Position numbers and translations under genes: made by a program. From JAAOII01 sp965207945 (GTDB lineage Bacteria; Pseudomonadota; Gammaproteobacteria; CBDBNL01; JAAOII01): DNA of 64,000 nt. The stretch is taken from positions 1 through 64,000 of the forward strand of contig OZ242303.1 in NCBI GenBank assembly GCA_965207945.1. The letters run 5' to 3'. Shown here piece by piece: positions 16,604 through 25,334 of this stretch (the first letter of the stretch is position 1; every line of letters starts with the position of its first letter). The notes under the pieces are model-generated. The model did not search any database and was not told where the DNA came from. It saw nothing but the letters and a program-made list of their open reading frames with translations.

Positions 16604-17869
16604 CTATATTTTAAATTCAGCTAGTTTTGGGGAAATTTCTTTTTTCTGCAAGGATGCTTTCTTTAATAGCCCTCTGTCATAAGATGGATATACTTCCCCT
16701 GCAATCAACGGCATATAATAGGCACGCGCTTCATCGGTTAGAGAATAACCATCATCACTAATATAAGAACGCGGCATCGCCTTAACTGCATTAGCAACTT
16801 CATTTAATGGCACATATCCCACTTTCCATTTATAGGGAGAGTCGCTAATCCTTTCAATACATGACATAACTGCATTCTTGCCTTGCAATGCGAAGGTGAC
16901 TGCCGCTTTGCCAACTGCCTGTGCTTGCTCATAATCTGTGGCACTCACCAAATGTTTGGCTGCTCGTTGCATATAATCTGGGACTGCCCAATGATACTTA
17001 TAGCCAAATTCTTGTTTGACTATTCCCGCTAAGATGGGAGCAACGCCCCCCAACTGTTGATGACCAAAGCTATCAATGACCACTGAGCTGGCTGCCAGAT
17101 ATTCATTATTTTCATCGCGCAAACCTTCAGATGCAACTATAACGCAATACCCTATATTTTCAACGCAATGCTTAACCCTTGCCAAAAAATCTTTCCGCTT
17201 TAAAGGTATTTCTGGCAAAAGTAAAATATGAGGAGCGTCTTCTTCTTGTTGTTTGATTAAACCTGCGGATGCGGTAATCCAACCTGCATCCCTCCCCATT
17301 GTTTCCATAATAAAAACCTTAGTAGAGGAGCCGCAAATGGAAAGTAAGTCCGCATTAATTTCGGCAGTAGACACTGCAATATACTTGGCAACAGAACCAA
17401 AGCCAGGACAAGAGTCAGTGTGTGTAAGGTCGTTATCCACCGTTTTAGGAATACCCAAGCATTGCACATTATGCCCATGCTCCGCGCACCATTGGGCTAT
17501 GCGATTAGTTGTATCTTGTGAATCATTGCCGCCGTTATAAAAAAAATATCCTATGTTGTGGGCTTTAAACACATCAAACAATCTCCTATATTGGAAATCA
17601 TTCTCAAGTGGGTCAGTGAGCTTATAACGGCAAGTGCCAAAAAACGCTCCTGGCTCATTAGTTATAGAGTTAACATCTTCTTCACTTGCATCAGTTACAT
17701 CAAAAATCTTTTCTTGCAGCACTCCAGTTATTCCTCCATTGGCTGCATATATTTTGCCAATTTTCTCTGGATGTTTTTGCGCTTCTAAGATAAGAGAGCG
17801 TGCAGTTACATTTATAACTGCAGTTGCTCCTCCTGATTGAGCATAGATGAGATTTTTAGGTTCCTCCAT
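16604..17869 (-). CDS. pfp: Pyrophosphate-dependent 6-phosphofructokinase
   Basis: Phosphorylates fructose 6-phosphate with pyrophosphate, reversibly. The 421 residues hold the substrate loops YNGGNDSQDT (111-120), GIPKTVDNDL (139-148) and METMGRDAGW. The NDS after GG and the Lys of PKTVDND are features of PPi-using enzymes rather than ATP-PFKs, which have GGDGS. Together with gpmI in this window it suggests a pyrophosphate-saving glycolysis/gluconeogenesis route, as in many methylotrophs and marine gammaproteobacteria. It has its own -10 box 32 bp downstream of metF, six bases before the ATG. Confidence 0.93.
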   Translation of the reverse strand: MEEPKNLIYAQSGGATAVINVTARSLILEAQKHPEKIGKIYAANGGITGVLQEKIFDVTDASEEDVNSITNEPGAFFGTCRYKLTDPLENDFQYRRLFDVFKAHNIGYFFYNGGNDSQDTTNRIAQWCAEHGHNVQCLGIPKTVDNDLTHTDSCPGFGSVAKYIAVSTAEINADLLSICGSSTKVFIMETMGRDAGWITASAGLIKQQEEDAPHILLLPEIPLKRKDFLARVKHCVENIGYCVIVASEGLRDENNEYLAASSVVIDSFGHQQLGGVAPILAGIVKQEFGYKYHWAVPDYMQRAAKHLVSATDYEQAQAVGKAAVTFALQGKNAVMSCIERISDSPYKWKVGYVPLNEVANAVKAMPRSYISDDGYSLTDEARAYYMPLIAGEVYPSYDRGLLKKASLQKKEISPKLAEFKI

Positions 17870-17875
17870 TAACCT

Positions 17876-17881
17876 ATTATA
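17876..17881 (-). promoter_or_regulatory. -10 box of pfp (leaderless geometry)
   Basis: TATAAT on the minus strand, separated by six bases from the pfp ATG at 17869. Confidence 0.6.
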
Positions 17882-17901
17882 ACAATTAAATAAAGATTTA
17901 A

Positions 17902-18780
17902 CTAAAAGCCAGCTTTAAGCCAACGGCAAATGTGGGTATTAAGCGGAATTTCATTCAAGGTATAAAAGTGAAAAAAGTCCACTCCCTCTGTGATTAGACG
18001 GGTAATCTGATGACTCAGAATATTCATCGCCAATATTTTATGGTCGGCGGATTGGCGCGGTACTCCTTCATACATATTGAGTAAAAACGGTGGAACATCC
18101 ACCTTGCATTTGCCAGCGAAGCGCGTCACTTTGTCTATGTTCAAAATAGGGAGAATACCAGGAATTATTGGTTTAGTTATACCAAGCTTGGCTGCCCTAT
18201 CGCGAAATCTAAGAAACACATCAGGGTCAAAAAAGAATTGAGTTATGGCGCGTTCAGCGCCAGCATCAAGTTTGGTTTTAAGATGTTGTATATCTTCATC
18301 CAATGATTTGGACTCGGGATGCCCTTCAGGGTAGGCGGCCACAGTTACATCAAAACCGCCTATGTCGGCTAATATCTCAACCAATTGATAAGCATATTGG
18401 AGAGTTCCTGGTTTATTTTTTAATTGATTAAGTGATTCTTTGCTACTATTCATAGGGTAGTCACCGCGTAGGGCTATAAGATATTTGAAGTTGCACTTTT
18501 TGTAATCCTGGATTATTTCACGCACTTCTGCCTCGCTTTTGCCCATGCAGGTAAAGTGGACTGCTGGCTCTACCCCCATTGATTGCAAGCGCAGAGCAAC
18601 TTCCTTAGTCAATGTAGTTTCGCCGCCAAATGCTCCGCAGGTTACGCTTATAAAAGAAGGATTAAGCTGAGAAAATGCGGCAACCGCTTGCCAATGGTTA
18701 AGCTGTTTATCTGGGTCGCGTGGAGGGAATATCTCCAAGCTATAGCCAATGCCTCCGTTGGACTGCCTATTAAAGCTCAT
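17902..18780 (-). CDS. metF: 5,10-methylenetetrahydrofolate reductase
   Basis: Supplies 5-methyltetrahydrofolate for methionine synthesis. It is a 292-residue TIM-barrel flavoprotein. SLEIFPPRD near residue 14 carries the catalytic Glu. SVTCGAFG, LIALRGDYP, VAAYPEGHPES and ITQFFFDPDVF are the family's FAD/folate-binding strands. It lies 28 bases downstream of metE on the same strand, so both probably share the metE promoter. This gives a methyl donor next to the cobalamin-independent enzyme that uses it. Confidence 0.95.
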   Translation of the reverse strand: MSFNRQSNGGIGYSLEIFPPRDPDKQLNHWQAVAAFSQLNPSFISVTCGAFGGETTLTKEVALRLQSMGVEPAVHFTCMGKSEAEVREIIQDYKKCNFKYLIALRGDYPMNSSKESLNQLKNKPGTLQYAYQLVEILADIGGFDVTVAAYPEGHPESKSLDEDIQHLKTKLDAGAERAITQFFFDPDVFLRFRDRAAKLGITKPIIPGILPILNIDKVTRFAGKCKVDVPPFLLNMYEGVPRQSADHKILAMNILSHQITRLITEGVDFFHFYTLNEIPLNTHICRWLKAGF

Positions 18781-18808
18781 TCAAATAATGTGTTTCTTAT
18801 ATTCCCCC

Positions 18809-21097
18809 CTAAGCACTATGTTTTTGACGCATAGTAATGGCAGCCGCCACCATGTTCTTAAGGGCTGCTGTGGTTTCGGGCCAGGCGCGGGTTTTCAAAC
18901 CGCAATCAGGGTTTACCCATAACCTTTCCGCAGGTATCCGCTTAGCTGCCTTTTCCAACAACTCTTCCATTTCTACGCTTGGCGGCACCAAAGGTGAATG
19001 AATGTCATATACTCCAGGACCTATCTCATTGGGATAGTTAAACTTATCAAACACATCCAGCAATTCCATCTTAGAACGCGAGCACTCAATGGAAATTACA
19101 TCCGCATCCAACGCCGCGATTGATTCTATGATATCATTGAATTCGCTGTAGCACATGTGAGAGTGAATCTGGGTTTCATCTCTCACCCCACAGGATGATA
19201 AGCGAAATACTTCCACTGCCCAGTCAAGATATTCTTGCCAGTTGCGTCTCCTCAAAGGCAGACCTTCACGTAAAGCGGGCTCATCAATTTGGATCATCTG
19301 CATGCCGGCTTTTTCTAAATCCACTGTTTCATCGCGTAATGTTAGGGCTATCTGCCTTGCTACAGCAGCGCGGCTTATATCATCGCGCACGAAAGACCAG
19401 CACAAAATGGTAACTGGACCCGTGAGCATTGCCTTCATCGGCTTATCTGTAACTTCTTTGGCATAAGCAGACCAAGGCACCGTCATAGCGGCGGGACGGG
19501 AAACATCACCATAAATAATGGGTGGTTTAACGCAGCGCGAGCCATAACTCTGCACCCAACCATTTGAGGTCACTGCAACTCCATCCAACAGCTCACCAAA
19601 ATATTCCACCATATCATTGCGTTCTGGTTCGCCGTGAACTAACACATCCAAACCAATCTCTTCTTGTTTGGCTACTGTTTGGGCAATTTCATTTTTCATT
19701 GCCGCTACATAACTCTCCTCGTTAATTTCGCCACGTTTGAACTTGCCACGCAGCACTCTAATTTCGCTAGTTTGCGGGAAAGAACCTATGGTAGTGGTAG
19801 GAAAAGCGGGCAGATTAATATGCTCTTTTTGAGCAGCAGCTCGTTGCGTAAAAGGAGAAGCGCGTTTTTCCATGTCTGCGTTTATCGCCTCAACTCTTGA
19901 GGCAACTTCTTGCTTATGAATACGCCCCGACACCTTGTGTTCTTCGGCGGCGGCAGTGCTGGCGGCAAGTGCTTTCTGGTCTTCAGCATTTAAGTCGTCA
20001 TCCAGGACTTTAGCCAACAAAGCAACTTCTTGGCATTTTTGCGTGGCAAAAGCAAGCCATTGCTTTAATTCATCGTCCAGATTGGTCTCAGTGGTTAAAT
20101 CAACAGGAGAGTGCATTAAGGAACAAGAGCTACCAACCCATAGCTCACTGCCAGAGGGGCGTAATGAAGATGCTTGTTTTAGCGTGTCTGCTACTTGTTG
20201 CAAATTAGCGCGCCACACATCTCTACCATTAATTACCCCTAATGAAAGCACCTTGTCTTGTGGTAACTGTGGCGCTAACTGCTGCCATTCATCACTACGC
20301 ACTGCATCAAAATGCAAGCCAGCTACGGGCAAATCCTTCACTGCGGCAAAGTTCTCTTCCATGCCACCAAAATAAGTGGTAAGCATTATCTTGGGGGACT
20401 TTGCGCTTAGCCGCGTATAAGCAGTGGCGTAAGCGGCGTGCCAATCATCAGGTAAATCCAATGTAAGAATCGGCTCATCAATCTGCACCCACTCTACATC
20501 CATATCCTTAACTTTAGCGAGCACCTCTTCATAAACTGCAACCACACCATCTAATAGTGATAGTTTGTCAAACTCAGCGCCAACGCACTTGCTAAGCCAC
20601 AAGTAGCTAACGGGACCAGGCAGAACAACCTTCACGCTATGTCCTTGCTGTTGCGCCTCTTTTATGTGCTCAAACAATGGGCAATAGGTTAATGCAAATT
20701 GCTGCTCGGCTTGAAGTTCGGGAACTATATAGTGATAGTTGGTATCAAACCATTTGGTCATTTCGCAAGCATGAGCATCCTTGCCTACAGGGGCGCGGCC
20801 ACGAGCCATGCGGAATACTGTGTTTATATCTATTGGGCTGGAATATGTGAAACGGGCTGGTATGGCATTTATCATAGCCGATACATTGAGTATGTGGTCA
20901 TACCAGGCAAAGTCGCCAACGGTTACAAAACTTAACCCTGCATTTTCCTGGGCGCGCCAATTCTGGCGGCGAATTTCAGCTCCTAATTCCTCCAATTTAT
21001 TGGCATCAATCTTGCCATTCCAATAGCTCTCAAGCGCTTTTTTATATTCTCTATCAGGTCCCAAGCGCGGGAACCCCAAAACATGTGATGTAGTCAT
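18809..21097 (-). CDS. metE: Cobalamin-independent methionine synthase
   Basis: Transfers the methyl group of 5-methyltetrahydropteroyl-triglutamate to homocysteine. The 762 residues show both barrels: LGFPRLGPDREYKKALE at the N-terminus, and the zinc site in the C-terminal barrel with HSHMCYSEF, ISIECSRS and VNPDCGLKTR. TTTIGSFPQTSEIR opens the catalytic half. I start at the ATG at 21097; an in-frame ATG 57 bases upstream would add an unusual N-terminus and lies before the -10 box. The mRNA is probably leaderless, leaving no room for a riboswitch. No MetR-type regulator is visible. Confidence 0.97.
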   Translation of the reverse strand: MTTSHVLGFPRLGPDREYKKALESYWNGKIDANKLEELGAEIRRQNWRAQENAGLSFVTVGDFAWYDHILNVSAMINAIPARFTYSSPIDINTVFRMARGRAPVGKDAHACEMTKWFDTNYHYIVPELQAEQQFALTYCPLFEHIKEAQQQGHSVKVVLPGPVSYLWLSKCVGAEFDKLSLLDGVVAVYEEVLAKVKDMDVEWVQIDEPILTLDLPDDWHAAYATAYTRLSAKSPKIMLTTYFGGMEENFAAVKDLPVAGLHFDAVRSDEWQQLAPQLPQDKVLSLGVINGRDVWRANLQQVADTLKQASSLRPSGSELWVGSSCSLMHSPVDLTTETNLDDELKQWLAFATQKCQEVALLAKVLDDDLNAEDQKALAASTAAAEEHKVSGRIHKQEVASRVEAINADMEKRASPFTQRAAAQKEHINLPAFPTTTIGSFPQTSEIRVLRGKFKRGEINEESYVAAMKNEIAQTVAKQEEIGLDVLVHGEPERNDMVEYFGELLDGVAVTSNGWVQSYGSRCVKPPIIYGDVSRPAAMTVPWSAYAKEVTDKPMKAMLTGPVTILCWSFVRDDISRAAVARQIALTLRDETVDLEKAGMQMIQIDEPALREGLPLRRRNWQEYLDWAVEVFRLSSCGVRDETQIHSHMCYSEFNDIIESIAALDADVISIECSRSKMELLDVFDKFNYPNEIGPGVYDIHSPLVPPSVEMEELLEKAAKRIPAERLWVNPDCGLKTRAWPETTAALKNMVAAAITMRQKHSA

Positions 21098-21103
21098 AAT
21101 GAA

Positions 21104-21109
21104 ATTATA
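21104..21109 (-). promoter_or_regulatory. -10 box of metE-metF (leaderless geometry)
   Basis: TATAAT on the minus strand, six bases from the metE ATG. A weak CTGTAA lies about 16 bp upstream. The divergent lipoprotein gene has its own box at 21195. Confidence 0.6.
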
Positions 21110-21194
21110 AACAAAGAAATAGTGATTACAGGCATAATACACAATAATTTCCAATCCAGTTTCTGCTTAATAATTATTTGCTTGAATTATGTTA

Positions 21195-21230
21195 TATAAT
21201 ATTACACCTATTGAACTTAAGCCAAAAGGA
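21195..21230 (+). promoter_or_regulatory. Promoter and ribosome binding site of the GLUG lipoprotein gene
   Basis: TATAAT (21195-21200) is followed by a leader of about 30 bases containing AAAAGGA (21224-21230), eight bases from the ATG. This is one of the minority of genes here with an ordinary Shine-Dalgarno leader. Confidence 0.6.
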
Positions 21231-21238
21231 TATTAATT

Positions 21239-22918
21239 ATGTCAAGATTTACATTAACAACCAAAGTAATGAAACACACTAACACGATTTTTATGATGAC
21301 TACGCTTGTAGTTTTCCTCGCTGCTTGCGGCGGTGGCGGTGGCGGTGGCAGTGCGTCCCCCACTCCCGCCCCCAAATTTACAGTTATGAACTTACAAGCA
21401 GCCCCTGGTGCTGGCAGCGTTACTCTTAGCTGGACAAATCCCGATACAGATAATATAGTTAGCATTAATATGAGTTACCACAATACGAACACCCCTAATG
21501 ATTTAAAATACACCGCTTTAATAGAGGACAGTTCCCAAACAACCGCTACCACGGATGTGGAAGAAACCATAACTGACTTGGAAAACGGAGAATACTATAC
21601 CTTCATTGTTGCCTTGACATTAGGCGACCCCGATGCTGGCTCGGAGGGAGCGCCACAATCCATTGAAGAAGTAGCTATTGGACCTGATATAGATGGAGAC
21701 GGTTTAGCTAATTTTGTGGACGTGGACGAGGACGGCGATGGATTAATAGAAATTGCCACTGCGGACGAGCTTAACCAAACCCGCAATAACCTTTTAGGCA
21801 CATCCTTTAAAACAACTGCCAGCGCCGAAGATATGGGTGATGGCACTGGCTGCGGTAATGGCACCATAGCTGGCGAGGATGTCACAGCATGCAGCGGCTA
21901 TGAGCTTGTCGCTAACATCTCCCTTGCTGGCTATAATGGCGATAACTGGCAGCCAATTGGCAGATGCTCCAGATTTTTTTCTGGTGATTGCACTCCCGCA
22001 ACCGTATTATTCAGTAGCACTTTTAACGGCAATGGTTATGTAATTAGCAATCTTACTATAACAAATCCTACTGGCGATTATGTAAGAGCGTCCGGTCTGT
22101 TTGGGGCGATTGCTGAGGAGGTGCAGTTGCGCAATATTCATATCCGTTCTGCCAGCATTACTGGTGCTGGTAATAATAATGTAGGGCTGTTGGCTGGTTA
22201 TGCCAATGGAGCGAGCATTATAAATAGTTCCGCAGAGGGGACGATTATGATTAGATCTAGTGGTTCAAGTATCGGCGGTTTGATTGGTAGAGGGGTGGGA
22301 GCGACCATCCTCTCGTCTTATGTGTCAGTAGGAGGAGTCCATGGGAGTACTACAGTCGGAGGTCTAGTTGGGGATGGGTGGAGGAGTGAGATTACCTCGT
22401 CTTATGCGTCAGGCATGATTGTTAGAGGGTTTCGGACGGTTGGAGGTCTAGTTGGTAATGGGCAGGAGAGCGATATTACCTCATCTTATGTTTCAATAGG
22501 GGAAGTCGAGAGTGTAATCAGTGTTGTTGGAGGTCTGGTTGGTAACGGGAGAGGTGCCATCATCACCTCGTCTTATGCTACAAGCATGTCTATTAGTGGC
22601 CCTACGGAGGAGGGTGGTCTGGTTGGCTTTGGGACAGCCACCGCCAAAAACCCGGCAGCTATCATCACCAACTCCTATTGGAATAACGAGACCAGCGGCG
22701 TAACAAAAACAATAGGAAGTAATGATTTATACCCAGAAGCAGGCAGAAGCATTGAGGGATTGCAGAACTCAACAAATGCTGCGCCTGATATGATTTATGC
22801 AGATTGGACAACAGAAACGTGTTCTGATGGCATGACCCGTGCTTGGGATTTAGGCAACTCAACCCAATACCCCGCGCTTACCTGCACTCATGGCGGTGTA
22901 GCCGTCCAGCGTCCATAA
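21239..22918 (+). CDS. Surface lipoprotein with fibronectin III, calcium-binding and GLUG repeats
   Basis: A 559-residue secreted protein. The signal ends in the lipobox LAAC, and the Cys is followed by a run of glycines, a flexible tether. Domains in order: a fibronectin type III-like module (about 46-150, APGAGSVTLSWTNP), an Asp-rich thrombospondin-3-type calcium motif (IDGDGLANFVDVDEDGDGLIEI), a region with paired cysteines, then about six GLUG-type repeats (GGLVGDG, GGLVGNG and similar, each followed by ITSSYAS-like strands) forming a beta-solenoid. Such architecture is common in adhesins, but no partner or function is proven. It has a proper ribosome binding site, unlike most neighbours. 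The glycine run is encoded by a GGTGGC-type repeat that may vary in length. Confidence 0.85.
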   Translation: MSRFTLTTKVMKHTNTIFMMTTLVVFLAACGGGGGGGSASPTPAPKFTVMNLQAAPGAGSVTLSWTNPDTDNIVSINMSYHNTNTPNDLKYTALIEDSSQTTATTDVEETITDLENGEYYTFIVALTLGDPDAGSEGAPQSIEEVAIGPDIDGDGLANFVDVDEDGDGLIEIATADELNQTRNNLLGTSFKTTASAEDMGDGTGCGNGTIAGEDVTACSGYELVANISLAGYNGDNWQPIGRCSRFFSGDCTPATVLFSSTFNGNGYVISNLTITNPTGDYVRASGLFGAIAEEVQLRNIHIRSASITGAGNNNVGLLAGYANGASIINSSAEGTIMIRSSGSSIGGLIGRGVGATILSSYVSVGGVHGSTTVGGLVGDGWRSEITSSYASGMIVRGFRTVGGLVGNGQESDITSSYVSIGEVESVISVVGGLVGNGRGAIITSSYATSMSISGPTEEGGLVGFGTATAKNPAAIITNSYWNNETSGVTKTIGSNDLYPEAGRSIEGLQNSTNAAPDMIYADWTTETCSDGMTRAWDLGNSTQYPALTCTHGGVAVQRP

Positions 22919-22995
22919 AGTAATATTCGCCTCATGCGTTCATAATGGCTTTATAACTCAAATCTATAAAATTATAAAAACCAAAGAATTAATAG

Positions 22996-23001
22996 TATAA
23001 T
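22996..23001 (+). promoter_or_regulatory. -10 box of dsbA (short leader at most)
   Basis: TATAAT ends nine bases before the dsbA ATG at 23011, giving a leader of about 2-3 bases at most. Confidence 0.55.
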
Positions 23002-23010
23002 AGCCACACT

Positions 23011-23778
23011 ATGCGTATATTTAAATATATTTTACACAACAGGGGTTTGCCGCATAACAGCGCTTCCGTTGTCTCTGCTCCACACCTGAGAATATTTGTT
23101 TCGGTATTATTGGGGCTAATGTTATTAGGCGGCATGGCTGCTAATGTCAATGCTGCAGGCGAAAAGCTGGCAAAACCAACTATAGGCACTGCTATTGCTG
23201 GTAAGAATTATCAGATTCTTAAGAAGTTTGGTAAAACCAAGGTTCCACCCAGCAAGGTAGAAGTTGTAGAGTTTTTTTGGTATGGTTGCCCTCATTGCTA
23301 TAGAATGGAGCCATATTTAGAGAAATGGGCGGCAAGCAAGCAACCTTATGTTTCTTTTCGCAGAGTCGCAGCGCCATTTGGCGGTTTATGGAATATCCAT
23401 GCTCAAACCTACTATACAGCAGAGCGTCTTAAGGTGGTAGGCAAAACCCATATTCCATTTTTTGATGCGATTCATAAGGATAAACGTCCTTTAACTACCC
23501 AACGTAGCATATCTAAGTTTTTCGGTGAGTATGGAGTGGATGTTAATCAATTCAACGAAGTATTTTCTTCTTTTAGCGTAACCTCACGGCTAAGGTTAGC
23601 CGAAAGGGAAATTTCTTTTTACGGGATAAATTCCGTGCCTTCCATTGTGGTTAATGGCAAATATCTGATTACTGTTCAGATGGCTGGCTCGGAGGCAAAC
23701 CTCATAGAAGTTATTAAGCAGCTAGCGAAACTGGAAAATGACAATAAAGGCGAGCAAGAAAGCAAGCCAAAATCATAA
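23011..23778 (+). CDS. dsbA: Thiol:disulfide interchange protein DsbA
   Basis: Periplasmic oxidant that forms disulfide bonds in exported proteins. The thioredoxin-fold active site is C93-P-H-C96 in FFWYGCPHCYRME, and the cis-proline loop is NSVPSIVV. The signal peptide has an unusually long n-region: the hydrophobic core starts near residue 28 and cleavage is likely near VNA-AGE (about 48). The 255-residue length otherwise fits. Likely clients in this window include the Cys-paired repeats of the giant lipoprotein. It stands alone, followed by a perfect AT-rich palindrome. Confidence 0.95.
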   Translation: MRIFKYILHNRGLPHNSASVVSAPHLRIFVSVLLGLMLLGGMAANVNAAGEKLAKPTIGTAIAGKNYQILKKFGKTKVPPSKVEVVEFFWYGCPHCYRMEPYLEKWAASKQPYVSFRRVAAPFGGLWNIHAQTYYTAERLKVVGKTHIPFFDAIHKDKRPLTTQRSISKFFGEYGVDVNQFNEVFSSFSVTSRLRLAEREISFYGINSVPSIVVNGKYLITVQMAGSEANLIEVIKQLAKLENDNKGEQESKPKS

Positions 23779-23844
23779 TTATCAATAATACATTAACGAT
23801 GCATCATTGATATATCAACAATATAGAGCAATGACGGCTTTTAG

Positions 23845-23863
23845 TCAAAAAATCATTTTTTGA
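23845..23863. terminator. Perfect AT-rich palindrome after dsbA
   Basis: TCAAAAAA, loop TCA, TTTTTTGA form an 8-bp stem with a U-rich descending arm. It could act as a terminator of dsbA, although the stem has only one G-C pair in each arm. Confidence 0.4.
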
Positions 23864-23881
23864 TGATGTTAGTGTAATTAA

Positions 23882-23890
23882 TGCTATAAT
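23882..23890 (+). promoter_or_regulatory. Extended -10 promoter of the M23 peptidase gene
   Basis: TGCTATAAT is an extended -10 box. The most plausible ATG (23928) lies 37 bases beyond it, so this gene has a short leader. Confidence 0.5.
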
Positions 23891-23927
23891 TTATCAATAT
23901 TTGTTTACAGCACAGACAAGAAAGATT

Positions 23928-25232
23928 ATGTTATTAAAATCCAAACCAAAGAAGGGATTTCACGGGGATAAAATCCTTGTGGTATGTATTGCGTTATCAT
24001 GCGCTGCATTATTTACTTCTTTTCTTATGGCGCAGCCATCTAAGAGAATTAGCATATCTGTATCTGCCCCTCCGTCCGTAGCCGCTCTGGTTGATTTTGA
24101 AGCAGAGAGTCATAAAAGCATATTGCCAAATAGGTTTCAAGTACGATTACAACGCAAGGAAAATCTGGCGCTTTTATTTGAGCGCTTGCAATTGGATAAA
24201 GGCGACCTTGCATCCTTGCTGTCCTCACTAAGTTCCAACCAGCGCCGCCAGCTTAATCGCTTGGCAATTGGCACTAGAATTATCATAACCCTTAATGAAG
24301 ATGAAGCACTCAAGGAATTAGTGCTTATGAATAGCCCAACAAAAGGGACCAGATACTATCTTAATAACAAGGGTAAGTATGCTGTGGGTAAGTATGAAGC
24401 CGAGTTCTATAAAGAATATAAGCATGTAAGTGGTTCTATAACCAGCTCGTTATATGCCGATGGGCTACGCAAGGGTATGACCGATAGGATGGTGTTGAAC
24501 TTTGCTGAGATATTTGCCTATGATATAGATTTTGCCAATGATGTTCGTGTAAACGATGAGTTCTCGTTGGTGCTTGAAGAGTTATTTGTGGAAAATCGTT
24601 CAGTTAAGCAAGACACTATTGCCTTGGCAGAGTTTGTCAATCGTGGTGAAACCATAACCGCAATTCGCTATACCAATAGATTGGGGGCAACGGGTTATTT
24701 CACCCCTAAAGGAGAGGCGATGCAGTCCAGATTTCTTCGCATGCCGATTAATTTTGCCCGCGTTAGTTCCAGATTTAATCCGCGCCGCAGGCACCCAGTG
24801 CTAAATATCGTTCGCCCACATAATGGAGTAGATTTCGCCGCTCGTCGCGGCACCCCAATTATCACTACAGGCAATGGGCGCATATCATTTGCTGGTACTA
24901 AGGGCGGCTATGGCAGAACAATTATAATTAATCATGGCGATGGTTATTCCACACTATATGCTCACATGAGGGGCTTCGCCCGCGGCATGAAAAGAAACAA
25001 AATAGTTAAGCAAGGCGCGATTATAGGTTATGTTGGCACAACAGGTATTTCCACTGGTCCGCATTTGCATTACGAATTTCGCATAAACGGCAAACATCGC
25101 GACCCGTTAAGAGTCAAGTTTACTCGCAGCACTAAGCTGAAGAAAAGTGAATTACCGAAGTTTTTAAGTCATGCGGAAACTGTTTTAAAGAAACACCGCA
25201 CTCAAAAAGAAGCACTATTGGTTAGTCAATAG
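23928..25232 (+). CDS. M23 family murein endopeptidase, MepM-like
   Basis: Zinc peptidase that cuts peptide cross-links in peptidoglycan. From the ATG at 23928 (434 residues) it has a basic n-region and a membrane signal-anchor (ILVVCIALSCAALFTSFLMA), a middle OapA/Csd3-like region, and a C-terminal LytM domain with both zinc motifs: H298-x3-D302 (RPHNGVD) and H379-L-H381 (GPHLHYE). A TTG 27 bases upstream is in frame but would lengthen the n-region. The match to MepM/YebA is in architecture and length (E. coli 440). anmK follows, an arrangement also known in Pseudomonas, coupling wall cleavage to recycling. Confidence 0.9.
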   Translation: MLLKSKPKKGFHGDKILVVCIALSCAALFTSFLMAQPSKRISISVSAPPSVAALVDFEAESHKSILPNRFQVRLQRKENLALLFERLQLDKGDLASLLSSLSSNQRRQLNRLAIGTRIIITLNEDEALKELVLMNSPTKGTRYYLNNKGKYAVGKYEAEFYKEYKHVSGSITSSLYADGLRKGMTDRMVLNFAEIFAYDIDFANDVRVNDEFSLVLEELFVENRSVKQDTIALAEFVNRGETITAIRYTNRLGATGYFTPKGEAMQSRFLRMPINFARVSSRFNPRRRHPVLNIVRPHNGVDFAARRGTPIITTGNGRISFAGTKGGYGRTIIINHGDGYSTLYAHMRGFARGMKRNKIVKQGAIIGYVGTTGISTGPHLHYEFRINGKHRDPLRVKFTRSTKLKKSELPKFLSHAETVLKKHRTQKEALLVSQ

Positions 25233-25277
25233 TGAAAGCGGAGTTCAGCTTCAACAAAAGTATAAAAGTTATATAAG

Positions 25278-25294
25278 CCCTCATTAATAGAGGG
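25278..25294. terminator. Hairpin between the M23 peptidase gene and anmK
   Basis: CCCTC, a seven-base loop and GAGGG make a short stem just before the anmK promoter. It may end the upstream transcript; no clean U-run follows at once. Confidence 0.35.
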
Positions 25295-25298
25295 TAGG

Positions 25299-25328
25299 TT
25301 GTGTTTTAAATCCCCTGAGGTATATAAT
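25299..25328 (+). promoter_or_regulatory. Promoter of anmK (leaderless geometry)
   Basis: TTGTGT (25299-25304), an 18-bp spacer and TATAAT (25323-25328). The anmK ATG is at 25335, six bases after the -10 box. Confidence 0.65.
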
Positions 25329-25334
25329 CTATAT

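Noticed and set aside
21098..21238. Riboswitch or leader control upstream of metE
   Set aside because: The -10 box sits six bases from the ATG, leaving no 5' leader.
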